From Collinsella sp. AF23-2 (GTDB taxonomy: Bacteria > Actinomycetota > Coriobacteriia > Coriobacteriales > Coriobacteriaceae): 64,000 nucleotides of DNA. A program made the translations under genes and the position numbers. Where the stretch lies: assembly GCF_003459245.1 (NCBI RefSeq), contig NZ_QRVG01000008.1, positions 2,006-66,005 of the forward strand, given 5' to 3'. Numbering within the stretch: position 1 is the first letter of the stretch; each line of letters starts with the position of its first letter. The notes beneath the pieces were generated by a model. The model searched no databases. It was not told the origin of the DNA and saw nothing but the letters and a program-made list of their open reading frames with translations. Positions 11,056 to 20,913 of this stretch are shown here, one piece after another.

Positions 11056-13209
11056 TTACTGAACTTTGCTAGCAAACTCGAGGTACTGCATGCGCTGCAG
11101 CTTGTCGATCGTCGAGGCGTATGGGCTGTCTTCAGATTCCAAGTCGTAGCGCAGCCCGTCGGCGCCGAGATAGCCGGCGACATTGATGGTGGGCACATCT
11201 GACCTTGTTGCAAGCAGAGCCTTTTGATAGTTGGTGAGCGGGGCGCCGATCTTATTAAGGGTAATGGCCGCAATCTCGTTTGCCCCGACGGTATCGTAGA
11301 CGTTGAGCTCGGTATTGCCGGCGATCTCATAGTTAGCCCAGACGAGATATGTCGACTGATAGATACGGAAAGCGTGGCTTGCCGTATCTTCCTGAGGGTA
11401 CAGCTCGTCGTTGAGAGTCGTTGCGGCACTCGGCTGATGGTCGCCAAAAAAGACAAGAACAACCGGTCTGCCGATATTGCGGAGCTCGTTGATAAAGTAC
11501 TCGAGGTCCCGGTCGGATGCGTTGATGCAGGTGAGATAGGTGTTGAGCGCGCTATTGGCACCCTCGCTGGCTCCCTCGACCCAATAGTTTGTCAGCTCTT
11601 CGGCGGGAACGGTGCCATAGTCGTAGCCGCCGTGATTTTGCATCGTGACGTCAAAGATGAACTGCGGCGCTTCGTCGGTTCTAAGCAGGTCGAGTATCTT
11701 GTCGTAGGTGGCGTAGTCGCATACGCCGGCATGGTAATAGGGCGCACCTTCGAAATCGCCGATTGAAAGAAAGTCTCCAAAGCCCAGCTGCTGATAGATT
11801 TTATCTCGATGGTAGTTGACGGGGTTTTGCGGGTGCATAGCGGTAGTGGTATACCCAAGCTCTTTAAGGTCCTTTGCCAGGCTGTTTACGCCATTCATCT
11901 GATACAGCTGATAGGGGATCTTGCCTAATCCGACAAAGGCCGTTGTCGCTCCGGTCAAAAATTCGAATTCGGAGTTCGCCGTTCCGCCACCGGCGACCGA
12001 AGCGAGCATGGTGCCGCGAACAAGTGTGTCGGGAAGCGAGTTGTAGAATGCGGGGCCGAAGTACCCGGCCGCCTGGAGCTGCTCAAAGCACGAAAGGTCG
12101 CTAAAACTCTCGTTCATGACGGCAACAATCGTCGGCTTGATTTCATTGAACTGGGCAACGGCCGCCGCGCGCTGTTCGCTCGAGCCATATGTGCTGTCGT
12201 AGACGGCGGCGAGCTCCTGCTCGATGCTCTGCGCCTCATCGGGCGTATAGTCTTCGGGCTTCTCAATGGGCAACTCGTTGACCATTTCGGTGAACGAAGT
12301 GATAAAACCCTGAGACGCATACGTGGTGATGGGCTGCCAACGGTCAAATCCAAAATCCAGCGCCTGCTCCAAGTCGATGTTGGAAAAGCCTGAGAGCCCC
12401 ACAACGGTCACTAGCAGAAAAGCACAGAGGTTAGCGGCGATAGCGGGGAAGACATGGGTGGGCGTACGGAGCTTTCGCGGTCGGATGAGCGAAAGAAGCC
12501 CCAGGGAAATCTCCAGCAGGGCGAGAGAGGTTACGATTCCGGCGGTAAAGGTAAACTCGTATCCCTCGCTCACTTCCATTGCGGTGCCAAGGGCCAAGAT
12601 ATCGCTTGGCAGGATGGCTTCGCCTTTAAACGTTATGACGAAGTGCTCGGCAATGCCAAGGACGCAACAGACGACGGGCACGAGGACCATGACGCCTCCA
12701 TGACGCTGTCCCAGCAAATAAAGGGAGAGCAGAACCGTCGCGAGCAACCCGACGGAAAACCCGAATGAGTTGGCGGGAATGCGATAGAACGTTTCGTTGC
12801 AGGCAATTTCGATTGAAACGAACGAGAGCGCTGAAACAGCGGCGATGACAAGGATGTCGCGGCAAATACAGGCAACCGTTCCCGTCGCAAGGTCGGTTTG
12901 GTCGATAAGTCCCGAAACCAAGGGCTCGACAAGAAGCATGACGGCGGCAGCACCGAGCGCCGAATAAGAAAGGACCCATAGGGAGCTGCCCTCATTTACG
13001 AGCGATTGATTCGTAATCCATGCAGCTACCACGCCGAGCGGGATGAGGAGCGTCGCGCACCAAAAGACGCGGGCAATGGGTGGCTTTTCGTTGCGTTTGA
13101 TTGAAAAATACACGCGCACGACGACGGCGGCCACGATAAGGACGGCGATGAATATGGGCAGATTGGCCATGTCGCTCGAAGTGATTTCAAGGGGGATATC
13201 TTCGGTCAT
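11056..13209 (-). CDS. LTA synthase family sulfatase (membrane phosphoglycerol transferase)
   Basis: A 717-residue membrane enzyme. The N-terminal third carries about six or more hydrophobic helices; the rest is an extracellular alkaline-phosphatase-type domain. Family signatures are present: VAVMNESFSD (metal ligand Glu), GGGTANSEFEFLTG with the presumed catalytic Thr, AMHPQNPVNYHR and FFGDHQPSA. Proteins of this type polymerise or transfer glycerol phosphate from phosphatidylglycerol onto a lipid or cell-wall glycan. The start at 13209 follows AGAGGAAC. The gene stands alone, divergent from uvrA. Whether it makes a true lipoteichoic acid in this organism, or decorates another envelope polymer, cannot be told. 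Confidence 0.85.
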   Translation of the reverse strand: MTEDIPLEITSSDMANLPIFIAVLIVAAVVVRVYFSIKRNEKPPIARVFWCATLLIPLGVVAAWITNQSLVNEGSSLWVLSYSALGAAAVMLLVEPLVSGLIDQTDLATGTVACICRDILVIAAVSALSFVSIEIACNETFYRIPANSFGFSVGLLATVLLSLYLLGQRHGGVMVLVPVVCCVLGIAEHFVITFKGEAILPSDILALGTAMEVSEGYEFTFTAGIVTSLALLEISLGLLSLIRPRKLRTPTHVFPAIAANLCAFLLVTVVGLSGFSNIDLEQALDFGFDRWQPITTYASQGFITSFTEMVNELPIEKPEDYTPDEAQSIEQELAAVYDSTYGSSEQRAAAVAQFNEIKPTIVAVMNESFSDLSCFEQLQAAGYFGPAFYNSLPDTLVRGTMLASVAGGGTANSEFEFLTGATTAFVGLGKIPYQLYQMNGVNSLAKDLKELGYTTTAMHPQNPVNYHRDKIYQQLGFGDFLSIGDFEGAPYYHAGVCDYATYDKILDLLRTDEAPQFIFDVTMQNHGGYDYGTVPAEELTNYWVEGASEGANSALNTYLTCINASDRDLEYFINELRNIGRPVVLVFFGDHQPSAATTLNDELYPQEDTASHAFRIYQSTYLVWANYEIAGNTELNVYDTVGANEIAAITLNKIGAPLTNYQKALLATRSDVPTINVAGYLGADGLRYDLESEDSPYASTIDKLQRMQYLEFASKVQ

Positions 13210-13327
13210 GGACGTTCCTCTGGTACAGCAAATTAAGTTCAGTATTAGATTACTGTAACCTTTCCACGGCATTTCGAGAAACAAAGCGCCCGATACGCAA
13301 AGCTAAAGGTCTGCGAATCTTGTATTA

Positions 13328-13341
13328 CGAACATCTGTGCG
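13328..13341. promoter_or_regulatory. Candidate LexA (SOS) box upstream of uvrA
   Basis: CGAACATCTGTGCG matches the Gram-positive/actinobacterial LexA operator CGAACRNRYGTTCG at 12 of 14 positions. It lies 62 nt before the uvrA start, in the divergent region with the LTA-synthase-like gene. uvrA is a classic SOS gene, which raises the prior. One half-site is imperfect. Confidence 0.4.
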
Positions 13342-13402
13342 CGTCGAGTGCGCTAAACTCATCGGCAGTATGATTCGATGCAATAGGAGGCAAGGAGCTT
13401 CC

Positions 13403-16282
13403 ATGTCTGATTCCTCTATCGTTATTCGCGGCGCTCGTGAGCACAACCTCCGTGATATCGATGTTTCCATTCCGCGTGACCAACTCGTGGTCATTACCGG
13501 TCTTTCTGGCTCGGGCAAGAGTTCGCTGGCATTCGACACTATCTATGCCGAGGGCCAGCGTCGATACGTCGAGAGCCTTTCGAGTTATGCGCGCCAGTTC
13601 TTGGGCCAGATGGACAAACCCGACTTGGATTCAATCGACGGCCTTTCGCCGGCGGTGTCGATCGACCAAAAGACGACATCTAAAAACCCTCGCTCGACGG
13701 TTGGCACCGTAACCGAGATTTATGACTATCTGCGCCTGCTGTTCGCCCGTGTGGGCACCCCGCACTGTCCCGAATGCGGGCGCGTCATTGAGCGTCAGAC
13801 GACCGATCAGGTTGCCGACAAGGTCTTGGCGGCGGGGGAGGGCCGCCGCGCGTTTGTGCTGGCACCGGTGGTGCGCGGGCGAAAAGGCGAGTACACCAAA
13901 CTGTTTGAGGACCTTCGCGCCGAGGGCTTTAGCCGCGTGCGTGTCGACGGTGAAGTGCGCTCGCTCGACGATCCGATCGATCTGGACAAGAAGTTCAAGC
14001 ACGATATCGAGGTCGTGGTCGATCGCATCGTGATCCGTGAGAACTCTCTGGGCCGTATCGCCGAGTCTGTTGAGCAGGCGACTGCGCTGGCGCACGGCAA
14101 TGTGAACGTATACTTGCTGCCCGACCGCGACGCTCCCGAGGGGACCGAAGGCGAGTTGCTGGAGTATTCGCTGGCGTTAGCGTGCCCGGAGCATGGACAC
14201 TCCATCGATGACTTGCAGCCGCGTGACTTCTCGTTCAACGCGCCCTATGGCGCGTGCCCCGAGTGCGATGGCCTGGGCTTTAAGAAGACGGTCGACGCCG
14301 AGGCCCTAATCGAAGACCCCTCGAAGTCGATCGCCGACGGGGTCTTTGGCAGCCTGTTTGGCAACTCTAACTACTATCCGCAGATTTTCGCTGCGGTTTG
14401 TAAGCACTTCAAGGTGAGCGTCGATACGCCGTGGGAGGATCTGCCTCCGCGGGTGCGTCGCGCGTTTTTAGACGGCATGGGCGACCAGAAGATTTCGGTC
14501 GACTATCAAAAGCTCGATGGGCGCCGTAGCCAGTGGGACACCAAGTTCTCGGGCGTGCGCAATATCCTGTACGAGCGCTATACCGAGACGACGAATGAGA
14601 ACACCAAGGCGCGCTTGGAGAAGTACATCCGCGAGGAGCCGTGCTCGAGTTGCCATGGTGCTCGTCTGCGCCCCGAGATGCTCGCCGTTACCGTAGGCGG
14701 TAAGTCCATTTACGAGGTCTGCTGTCTATCGTGCCGCGAGTCGCTCGAGTTTTTTGAGGGCTTGGAGCTTACCGAGCGCCAACAATATATCGGCGGGCGC
14801 ATCGTTAAGGAAATCCTGGAGCGCCTGCGCTTTCTGGTCGATGTCGGACTCGACTATCTGACCCTCGACCGTGCCTCGGCGACGCTTTCCGGAGGCGAAG
14901 CCCAGCGCATTCGCCTGGCAACGCAGATCGGCGCCGGCCTCATGGGTGTGCTGTACATTTTGGACGAGCCGTCGATCGGCCTCCATCAGCGCGATAACGA
15001 GCGCCTGATCAAGACGCTTGAGCGCCTACGCGATATCGGCAATACCGTCATCGTCGTCGAGCATGATGAGGATACGATTCGTGCTGCCGATTATGTGATC
15101 GACATGGGCCCCGGCGCGGGCGTGAACGGCGGATACATGGTCGCCGCGGGAACGCCTGCCGATATCATGGCGTGCCCCGATTCGATGACGGGTGCCTACC
15201 TGACCGGCAAGCGAATGATTCGGGTTCCCGATGAACGCCGCAAGCCCGGTCGTGGCTGCCTTAAGATCACGGGCGCCCGCGCCAACAACCTCAAAAACGT
15301 TACCGCCAAGATCGAGTTTGGTACGCTTACGGTTGTTACCGGCGTGTCGGGATCGGGCAAGAGCTCCCTGGTTACCGACACCATTGCGCCTGCCCTTACG
15401 AATGCCATTCACCGTTCGACGCGCCCTGTGGGTCCGTATAAGAAAATCGAGGGCATCGAGTGTATCGATAAGGTTATCGATATCGACCAGTCGCCGATTG
15501 GCCGCACGCCGCGTTCCAACCCTGCTACGTACATTGGCCTGTGGGATGATCTTCGCGCGTTGTTTGCGAGTACGCCGGAGTCGAAGGCGCGCGGCTACTC
15601 GCCGGGACGTTTCTCCTTTAACGTGAGCGGCGGTCGCTGCGAAGCATGCAAGGGCGACGGACAAATTAAGATCGAGATGCACTTCCTTCCCGATATCTAT
15701 GTCCCCTGTGAGGCCTGCGGCGGCAAACGCTATAACCGCGAGACGCTTGAGGTCACCTACCGTGGTAAGACCATCTCTGACGTGCTCGACATGAGCGTCA
15801 CCGAGGCGCTGGCCTTCTTTGGGAATATCCCGCAGATTAAGCGCAAGCTCCAGACGCTGTACGATGTAGGCTTGGGCTACGTGAGCCTGGGCCAGCCCGC
15901 CACGACGCTCTCGGGCGGCGAGGCGCAGCGTGTGAAGCTCGCCAAGGAGCTTCATCGACGCCAGACGGGCAAGACGTTCTATATTTTGGACGAGCCGACG
16001 ACCGGCCTTCATTTTGAGGACGTCCGCCAACTGCTCGATGTGCTGCAGCGCTTGGTCGATGCGGGCAACACGGTGCTGGTGATTGAACACAACCTTGATG
16101 TCATCAAGGTTGCCGACCGCCTGATCGATATGGGCCCCGAGGGCGGTAACGGCGGCGGAACCGTCGTGGTTTCGGGCACACCGGAGCAGGTTGCAGACTG
16201 TCCGCAGAGTTATACGGGCAAGTTTTTGGCGCCGTTGCTCAGGCGTGACCGGGAGCGTCAGGCTCAACTTGATGCTCAATAA
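13403..16282 (+). CDS. uvrA: Excinuclease ABC subunit A
   Basis: UvrA is the dimeric ABC-type ATPase that finds bulky DNA lesions and loads UvrB. The two nucleotide-binding halves are both visible: Walker [10 protein letters not shown] near residue 33 and GVSGSGKSS in the second half, and two LSGGEAQR signatures each followed by a Walker B with ILDEP. Zinc-finger cysteine pairs occur ([14 protein letters not shown]..., [17 protein letters not shown] with CEACGG). The length of 959 residues is standard. The start ATG at 13403 has CAAGGAGC 6 nt upstream; the longer frame from 13337 lacks a ribosome site and would cover the candidate LexA box. Confidence 0.97.
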   Translation: MSDSSIVIRGAREHNLRDIDVSIPRDQLVVITGLSGSGKSSLAFDTIYAEGQRRYVESLSSYARQFLGQMDKPDLDSIDGLSPAVSIDQKTTSKNPRSTVGTVTEIYDYLRLLFARVGTPHCPECGRVIERQTTDQVADKVLAAGEGRRAFVLAPVVRGRKGEYTKLFEDLRAEGFSRVRVDGEVRSLDDPIDLDKKFKHDIEVVVDRIVIRENSLGRIAESVEQATALAHGNVNVYLLPDRDAPEGTEGELLEYSLALACPEHGHSIDDLQPRDFSFNAPYGACPECDGLGFKKTVDAEALIEDPSKSIADGVFGSLFGNSNYYPQIFAAVCKHFKVSVDTPWEDLPPRVRRAFLDGMGDQKISVDYQKLDGRRSQWDTKFSGVRNILYERYTETTNENTKARLEKYIREEPCSSCHGARLRPEMLAVTVGGKSIYEVCCLSCRESLEFFEGLELTERQQYIGGRIVKEILERLRFLVDVGLDYLTLDRASATLSGGEAQRIRLATQIGAGLMGVLYILDEPSIGLHQRDNERLIKTLERLRDIGNTVIVVEHDEDTIRAADYVIDMGPGAGVNGGYMVAAGTPADIMACPDSMTGAYLTGKRMIRVPDERRKPGRGCLKITGARANNLKNVTAKIEFGTLTVVTGVSGSGKSSLVTDTIAPALTNAIHRSTRPVGPYKKIEGIECIDKVIDIDQSPIGRTPRSNPATYIGLWDDLRALFASTPESKARGYSPGRFSFNVSGGRCEACKGDGQIKIEMHFLPDIYVPCEACGGKRYNRETLEVTYRGKTISDVLDMSVTEALAFFGNIPQIKRKLQTLYDVGLGYVSLGQPATTLSGGEAQRVKLAKELHRRQTGKTFYILDEPTTGLHFEDVRQLLDVLQRLVDAGNTVLVIEHNLDVIKVADRLIDMGPEGGNGGGTVVVSGTPEQVADCPQSYTGKFLAPLLRRDRERQAQLDAQ

Positions 16283-16302
16283 ATAGGCGATTCATTTTAT
16301 GG

Positions 16303-16333
16303 GCGCCATCGACTCCTTGTGATTCGATGGCGC
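16303..16333 (+). terminator. Terminator after uvrA
   Basis: A 10-bp perfect stem GCGCCATCGA / TCGATGGCGC with an 11-nt loop lies 20 nt after the uvrA stop. The following T-run is weak (TTGCTGT). Confidence 0.6.
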
Positions 16334-16414
16334 TTGCTGTGTCGAAGTGACGTATGCAGCCGAATTGGACATATACTTAATCCTTGCGTCCGAATGCGAG
16401 GGAAAGGATATGTC

Positions 16415-16915
16415 ATGGCAAAGGCTGTAAAGACGCTAAAAACCAATGCGATGCGCGAGCTGGAAAGCGCCGACATTTCCTATGTTCTACATACGTACGA
16501 AGACGATGGTGATGAGTCGGCGGGCCTGGGGGTCGCGATTTCGGAGCAGCTTGGCGAGGAGCCCGGTCAAGGATTTAAGACCTTGGTCTGCGTGACGCCG
16601 TCCAACGACCATGTTGTGTGCTGCATCCCTGTTGCCGACGAGCTCGATCTAAAGTCCGCCGCGCGTGCCGCGGGGGAGAAGTCCTTGGCCATGATGCATG
16701 TGAAGGATTTGCTTGCGGCGACTGGCTACGTTCGCGGCGGCTGCAGTCCGGTCGGTATGAAAAAACGCTACCGGACGCTCATTGATGAGACATGTGTCCT
16801 TTGGGATACCATTTTTATTTCGGGAGGCAAGCGTGGTTATCAGCTCGAGCTTGCACCCGATGATTTAATTGCATTTTGCGGGGCGACGGTTGCCGCGATT
16901 ACGAGAGAGGACTGA
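16415..16915 (+). CDS. ybaK: YbaK/EbsC-type Cys-tRNA(Pro) deacylase
   Basis: A 166-residue YbaK-fold editing protein that hydrolyses Cys-tRNA(Pro), preventing cysteine misincorporation. The family pattern is present: KTNAMRELE and YVLHTYEDD at the N-terminus, QGFKTLVCVT with the nucleophilic-pocket Lys, LAATGYVRGGCSPVGMKK and a C-terminal SGGKRGYQLELAP. The start at 16415 follows GGAAAGGAT. It is followed 3 nt later by murJ, so they probably share a transcript. Confidence 0.9.
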   Translation: MAKAVKTLKTNAMRELESADISYVLHTYEDDGDESAGLGVAISEQLGEEPGQGFKTLVCVTPSNDHVVCCIPVADELDLKSAARAAGEKSLAMMHVKDLLAATGYVRGGCSPVGMKKRYRTLIDETCVLWDTIFISGGKRGYQLELAPDDLIAFCGATVAAITRED

Positions 16916-16918
16916 GCG

Positions 16919-18601
16919 ATGCCGCAGGAAGAATTGAAGTGCGGAGCTCATTTTGCAAAAGAATCTGCGCCTCAGACACCCTCATCTGAAGCTTCTTTGT
17001 CGCGAGATGACACTGACGACATGGGCTCGTCGGACTACTCCACGGTTGGTCGTTCCGCCGGGCTTATGACCATCCTGACCATCGTGTCTCGCGTCACCGG
17101 TTTTATCCGCACGTGGGCAATGGCGGCCGCTATCGGCATGTCGCTACTCTCGTCCTCCTATCAGGTCGCCAACAACCTGCCCAATATGCTCTACGAACTC
17201 GTGATGGGCGGCATGCTCGTGACGGCGTTTTTGCCCGTGTACATGGGCGTGAGGCGTGAGCAGGGTCGCGAGGCCTCGAACGAGTACGTGGGCAACCTGC
17301 TCGGCATTCTGCTTTTGGTGCTGGGTGGCATTTCGTTGCTGGGGACCGTGTTCGCCCCGGGCTTTATCTGGACGCAATCGTTTCTTTCGGGTGACGGCGG
17401 CAGCATGGATACCGCTGCGTTCATGTTCCGTTTCTTTGCCATCCAGATTCTGTTTTATGGTTTGGGCTCGGTGTTCTCGGGCGTTCTCAACGCACACCGC
17501 GACTACTTCTGGTCGACGTTTGCCCCGGTCCTCAACAATGTGATCGTCATTGCGAGCTTTATGGGTTTTGCGCCCGTGTCCGCACAGTTTGGCGAACGTG
17601 CCGGCATCATCTTGATTGCGGCCGGTACGACCCTCGGTGTCTTTGTTCAGATGGCATGTCAGATCCCCGCGCTTGGCAAGCACGGCGTGCATCCCCATAT
17701 CCATATCGACTTTAAGGACCCCGCACTGCGCCAGACGATTGCGCTCGGTATCCCGACGCTGCTCGCCACGGTGTGCATGTTTGTCTCGACTTCTATCACC
17801 AACGCTGCCGCGCTGGTGGTCCAGCCCGAGACTGGTCCTTCCGTCATAGCCTATGCGCGCCTGTGGTACACGCTGCCCTACGCGCTGATTGCCGCCTCGC
17901 TTTCGACGGCGCTCTATACCGAGCTCTCTCACGACGCACAGGAGAAGGATTACGACAGCGTTCGCACGGGCATTTCGCGTGGCGTCGCCCAGATGCTGTT
18001 CTTCCTGGTTCCGTTCGCGCTGTACCTGATTGTCTTCGCGCGTCCGCTCAACATGATTTACTGTGCCGGTAAGTTTGATGAGTCCGGCGTGGCGCTGGTG
18101 TCCGAGTTCCTTGTCTACCTGGCGTTCTCGCTGCCGCTCTACGGCGTGGTCGTGTTGATGCAGAAGAGCTTCTCTGCCTTGCTCGACATGAAGCCCTATA
18201 GCCGCTATTGCCTGTATTCCGCCATCGGCCAGGCCGGCTCGGTGCTGCTGTTTGGCGTTGTGCTGGGCTTCGGTATGCCGGCAATCGCGCTTTCGTATGT
18301 CGTTGACTACATGATCTTGGTCGGTTGTTCGCTGTGGTGGCTGCGTCGTCGCCTGCGTGGCCTTCAGGTCAAATCTATCCTGCATGGCGGGTTCTTTGGC
18401 CTTTTTCTTGGTGGCCTGGGTGCTGCCGCAGGCGCCGGCGTCATGTGGGCACTCGAGCACTTTGTCGGAGTGCTTGGCAGCTCGATCCTAATTACCCTGG
18501 GCTACGTTTGTGTTGCAGGCGTCGTCTCGCTTGCTGTAACTTTTGGTCTTGCCTTCGTCTTTAAGATGCCCGAGGTCTCGGCGCTGCTTCGTCGCGAGTA
18601 G
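16919..18601 (+). CDS. murJ: Lipid II flippase MurJ (MviN)
   Basis: A 560-residue polytopic membrane protein of the MOP superfamily that translocates lipid II across the cytoplasmic membrane for peptidoglycan assembly. A cytosolic N-terminal extension of about 40 residues rich in Ser, Asp and Glu precedes the first helix. The signature SRVTGFIRTWAMA and ANNLPNMLYELVMGGML match MurJ helices 1-2. About 14 hydrophobic helices can be counted. The gene starts 3 nt after ybaK and ends 6 nt before uvrC, so all three are likely cotranscribed. Confidence 0.93.
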   Translation: MPQEELKCGAHFAKESAPQTPSSEASLSRDDTDDMGSSDYSTVGRSAGLMTILTIVSRVTGFIRTWAMAAAIGMSLLSSSYQVANNLPNMLYELVMGGMLVTAFLPVYMGVRREQGREASNEYVGNLLGILLLVLGGISLLGTVFAPGFIWTQSFLSGDGGSMDTAAFMFRFFAIQILFYGLGSVFSGVLNAHRDYFWSTFAPVLNNVIVIASFMGFAPVSAQFGERAGIILIAAGTTLGVFVQMACQIPALGKHGVHPHIHIDFKDPALRQTIALGIPTLLATVCMFVSTSITNAAALVVQPETGPSVIAYARLWYTLPYALIAASLSTALYTELSHDAQEKDYDSVRTGISRGVAQMLFFLVPFALYLIVFARPLNMIYCAGKFDESGVALVSEFLVYLAFSLPLYGVVVLMQKSFSALLDMKPYSRYCLYSAIGQAGSVLLFGVVLGFGMPAIALSYVVDYMILVGCSLWWLRRRLRGLQVKSILHGGFFGLFLGGLGAAAGAGVMWALEHFVGVLGSSILITLGYVCVAGVVSLAVTFGLAFVFKMPEVSALLRRE

Positions 18602-18607
18602 GTACGC

Positions 18608-20548
18608 GTGGCAGGTCACGACAACATTCCAACGCTTGCCGAGCAGGTTTCGCGCGTTCCCACGCAGCCCGGCTGCTACCTTTGGAAAGACGCCAAGGGC
18701 GATGTCATCTACGTGGGCAAGGCGAAAAACCTGCGCGCCCGTATGCGTCAGTACGTGACGCTGCAGGACGAGCGCCAGAAGATCCCGCTGATGATGCAGC
18801 TGGTGGCGAGCTTTGACTATATCGTGGTGGAGACCGAGCACGAGGCGTTGGTGCTCGAGCGCAATTTGATTGGTCAGTACCATCCGTACTTTAACGTCGA
18901 CCTCAAGGATGACAAGAGCTACCCCTTTATCGCCATTACAAAGGGCGACCTGTATCCCGCTATCAAATACACGCGTGAGCGTCATAAGCCGGGAACGCGC
19001 TATTTTGGACCTTATACCGATAGCCGCGCGGCACGTGAGACGATAGATACGCTGCGCAAGGTTATCCCCATCTGCTCCGCATCCTGTGCGGAGTGGCGTC
19101 GTTGTCGCCGTATCGTCGAGTCCCACAAGGGCGAGGAAGACATCGTCAATATGATTTGCGCGCAAAACGGGCGCCCCTGCTTTGACTACCATGTCGGGCG
19201 CGGCCCGGGTGCGTGTGTCGGCGCGATTTCCCCGGCAGACTATGCCAAGAACGTCAAGCGTGTCGAGCACTTTTTGTCGGGCCATCGCAAGGATGTCGTC
19301 GATGAGCTGACCTCCGAGATGACGGATGCCGCCGAGGCGCTCGACTTTGAGCGCGCGGCACGCGTCAAACGTCGTTTGGAGGTCATCAGGGGTCTGGACG
19401 ATCGTCAGCAAGTCGTTTTTCCCTCCAGTGTCGATATAGATGTCATCGGTTTCTATCGCGAGGAGACCATCTCCGCCGCTTGCGTCTTCGTCGTTCGCGA
19501 GGGCCGAACAGTTCGCACCTGCGAGTTCATTCTCGACAAGGGTCTTGATGTTGACGAGGAAGAGCTCCAGTCGGGCTTTCTTAAGCGCTATTACGACGAG
19601 ACGGCTGATATTCCAGCTGAGGTCAACCTTTCCGTCGAGCTTGAGGATGCGGAGGCGCTGGGGGAGTGGCTTGCGGGCAAGCGCGAGCGCTCTTGCCATC
19701 TCCATAGGCCGCAGCGCGGCGAAAAGCACCGCCTGCTCGATATGGCTTCCAAAAATGCGCGCCATGCCCTCATGCGCTACATGATGCGCACGGGGTATGC
19801 TGACGATCGCACCAATCAAGCGCTCCTGGAGCTCGAAAGTGCACTGGCGCTGCCTGCGCCGCCGTTGCGCATCGAGTGCTTCGATATCTCGACGTTGCAC
19901 GGCACTTTTACCGTCGCTTCTATGGTGGTATTTACCAACGGCCGTGCCGACAAGGGCCAGTATCGTCGCTTTAAAATTCAGGCCGAATTGGACGAGGCAA
20001 ACGACTTCGTGTCGATGTCCGAGGTTTTGGGACGACGCTATGCTCCCGAGCGCATGGCCGACGAGCGCTTTGGCTCGCGCCCCGATTTGCTCGTTGTCGA
20101 TGGCGGTAAGCCGCAATTAACCGCTGCGATCAAGCAACTTGAGGCTCTTGGGCTCGATATACCAGTTTGTGGTTTGGCAAAGGCCGATGAGGAGGTTTTC
20201 GTGCCTTGGGACGAGACTCCCGTCGTGCTGCCGACCGGGTCTGCCTCGCTCTATCTAATTAAACAGGTGCGCGATGAGTCCCACCGATTTGCTATCACGT
20301 TCCATCGTGAATTGCGCGACAAGGCCATGACAGTTTCGGTACTCGATGACGTTCCTGGCGTGGGGCCCACCAGAAAACGTGCCCTTATGCGCCATTTTGG
20401 CTCGATGAAGCGTTTGCGCGCGGCGAGCGAGCAGGAGATTGCAGAAGTTCGAGGCGTTCCGGCCGATGTCGCCAAAGCGGTCCACGAGGCACTTGTTGCG
20501 TGGAATGCCGAGCGCTCCGAGATGGCGGCAAAGCAATCCGAAAACTAA
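18608..20548 (+). CDS. uvrC: Excinuclease ABC subunit C
   Basis: UvrC makes both incisions during nucleotide excision repair. The N-terminal GIY-YIG nuclease is clear (GCYLWKDAKGDVIYVGKAKNL), followed by the UVR motif near residue 230 (EAALDFERAARVKRRLEVI-like), an RNase H-like domain (ECFDISTLHG, VVDGGKPQL) and C-terminal helix-hairpin-helix repeats (DDVPGVGPTRKRALMRHFGS). The length of 646 residues is usual. The start is a GTG at 18608, 6 nt after the murJ stop; no ATG start is available in phase. In many actinobacteria rapZ-yvcK-whiA follow uvrC directly; here about 10.8 kb intervenes. Confidence 0.96.
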   Translation: MAGHDNIPTLAEQVSRVPTQPGCYLWKDAKGDVIYVGKAKNLRARMRQYVTLQDERQKIPLMMQLVASFDYIVVETEHEALVLERNLIGQYHPYFNVDLKDDKSYPFIAITKGDLYPAIKYTRERHKPGTRYFGPYTDSRAARETIDTLRKVIPICSASCAEWRRCRRIVESHKGEEDIVNMICAQNGRPCFDYHVGRGPGACVGAISPADYAKNVKRVEHFLSGHRKDVVDELTSEMTDAAEALDFERAARVKRRLEVIRGLDDRQQVVFPSSVDIDVIGFYREETISAACVFVVREGRTVRTCEFILDKGLDVDEEELQSGFLKRYYDETADIPAEVNLSVELEDAEALGEWLAGKRERSCHLHRPQRGEKHRLLDMASKNARHALMRYMMRTGYADDRTNQALLELESALALPAPPLRIECFDISTLHGTFTVASMVVFTNGRADKGQYRRFKIQAELDEANDFVSMSEVLGRRYAPERMADERFGSRPDLLVVDGGKPQLTAAIKQLEALGLDIPVCGLAKADEEVFVPWDETPVVLPTGSASLYLIKQVRDESHRFAITFHRELRDKAMTVSVLDDVPGVGPTRKRALMRHFGSMKRLRAASEQEIAEVRGVPADVAKAVHEALVAWNAERSEMAAKQSEN

Positions 20549-20913
20549 ACACGCCTCTAAACAACTGATATACATGATTGCGTGATTTTCAATCATTAAT
20601 TTCACGGCGATTACCAGCCGATTTCGGGTTTTATTAACGCTAAAACGTTTGACTAGCCATGGTGAACAACCCTGCTATCCTGCGGGTTGACGAAGACTGA
20701 TATCTCACCTCGTCTATACATACTGTCTGGCGAATCGTTTGTCAATGAATTCGGTGAACGGTAGTAAATACCGTTCAAGCGTATGTATGTATCGGTCGCC
20801 GAGCGCGGCACCTCAGTTGGGCTCGTCGGTAGGTAAGGTATATATCGTCCGCAAGTTGCGCGGGGGCACGTCTAGGTGCTCCCGGGTAAGATTCTCTATT
20901 GATAGGAGAAGAC
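20549..20913 (+). promoter_or_regulatory. Regulatory leader of the sialic-acid cluster
   Basis: This 365-nt gap has no gene. An AT-rich part (20549-20660) contains TAAAACGTTT (20641-20650), which resembles a LacI-family half-site core. An extended -10-like TGCTATCCT sits at 20673-20681 without a convincing -35. A perfect 9-bp inverted repeat (20755-20777) is nested inside a looser pair TACATAC (20717-20723) and GTATGTA (20781-20787). AGGAG at 20905 serves the following gene. Confidence 0.5.
20755..20777. promoter_or_regulatory. Candidate operator or RNA hairpin (perfect 9-bp inverted repeat)
   Basis: TGAACGGTA and TACCGTTCA are perfect inverted copies with a 5-nt spacer GTAAA. It is the clearest dyad in the leader of the sialic-acid operon and lies 137 nt before the start codon. 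It fits a dimeric repressor site at least as well as a hairpin. No regulator gene is adjacent. Confidence 0.45.
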
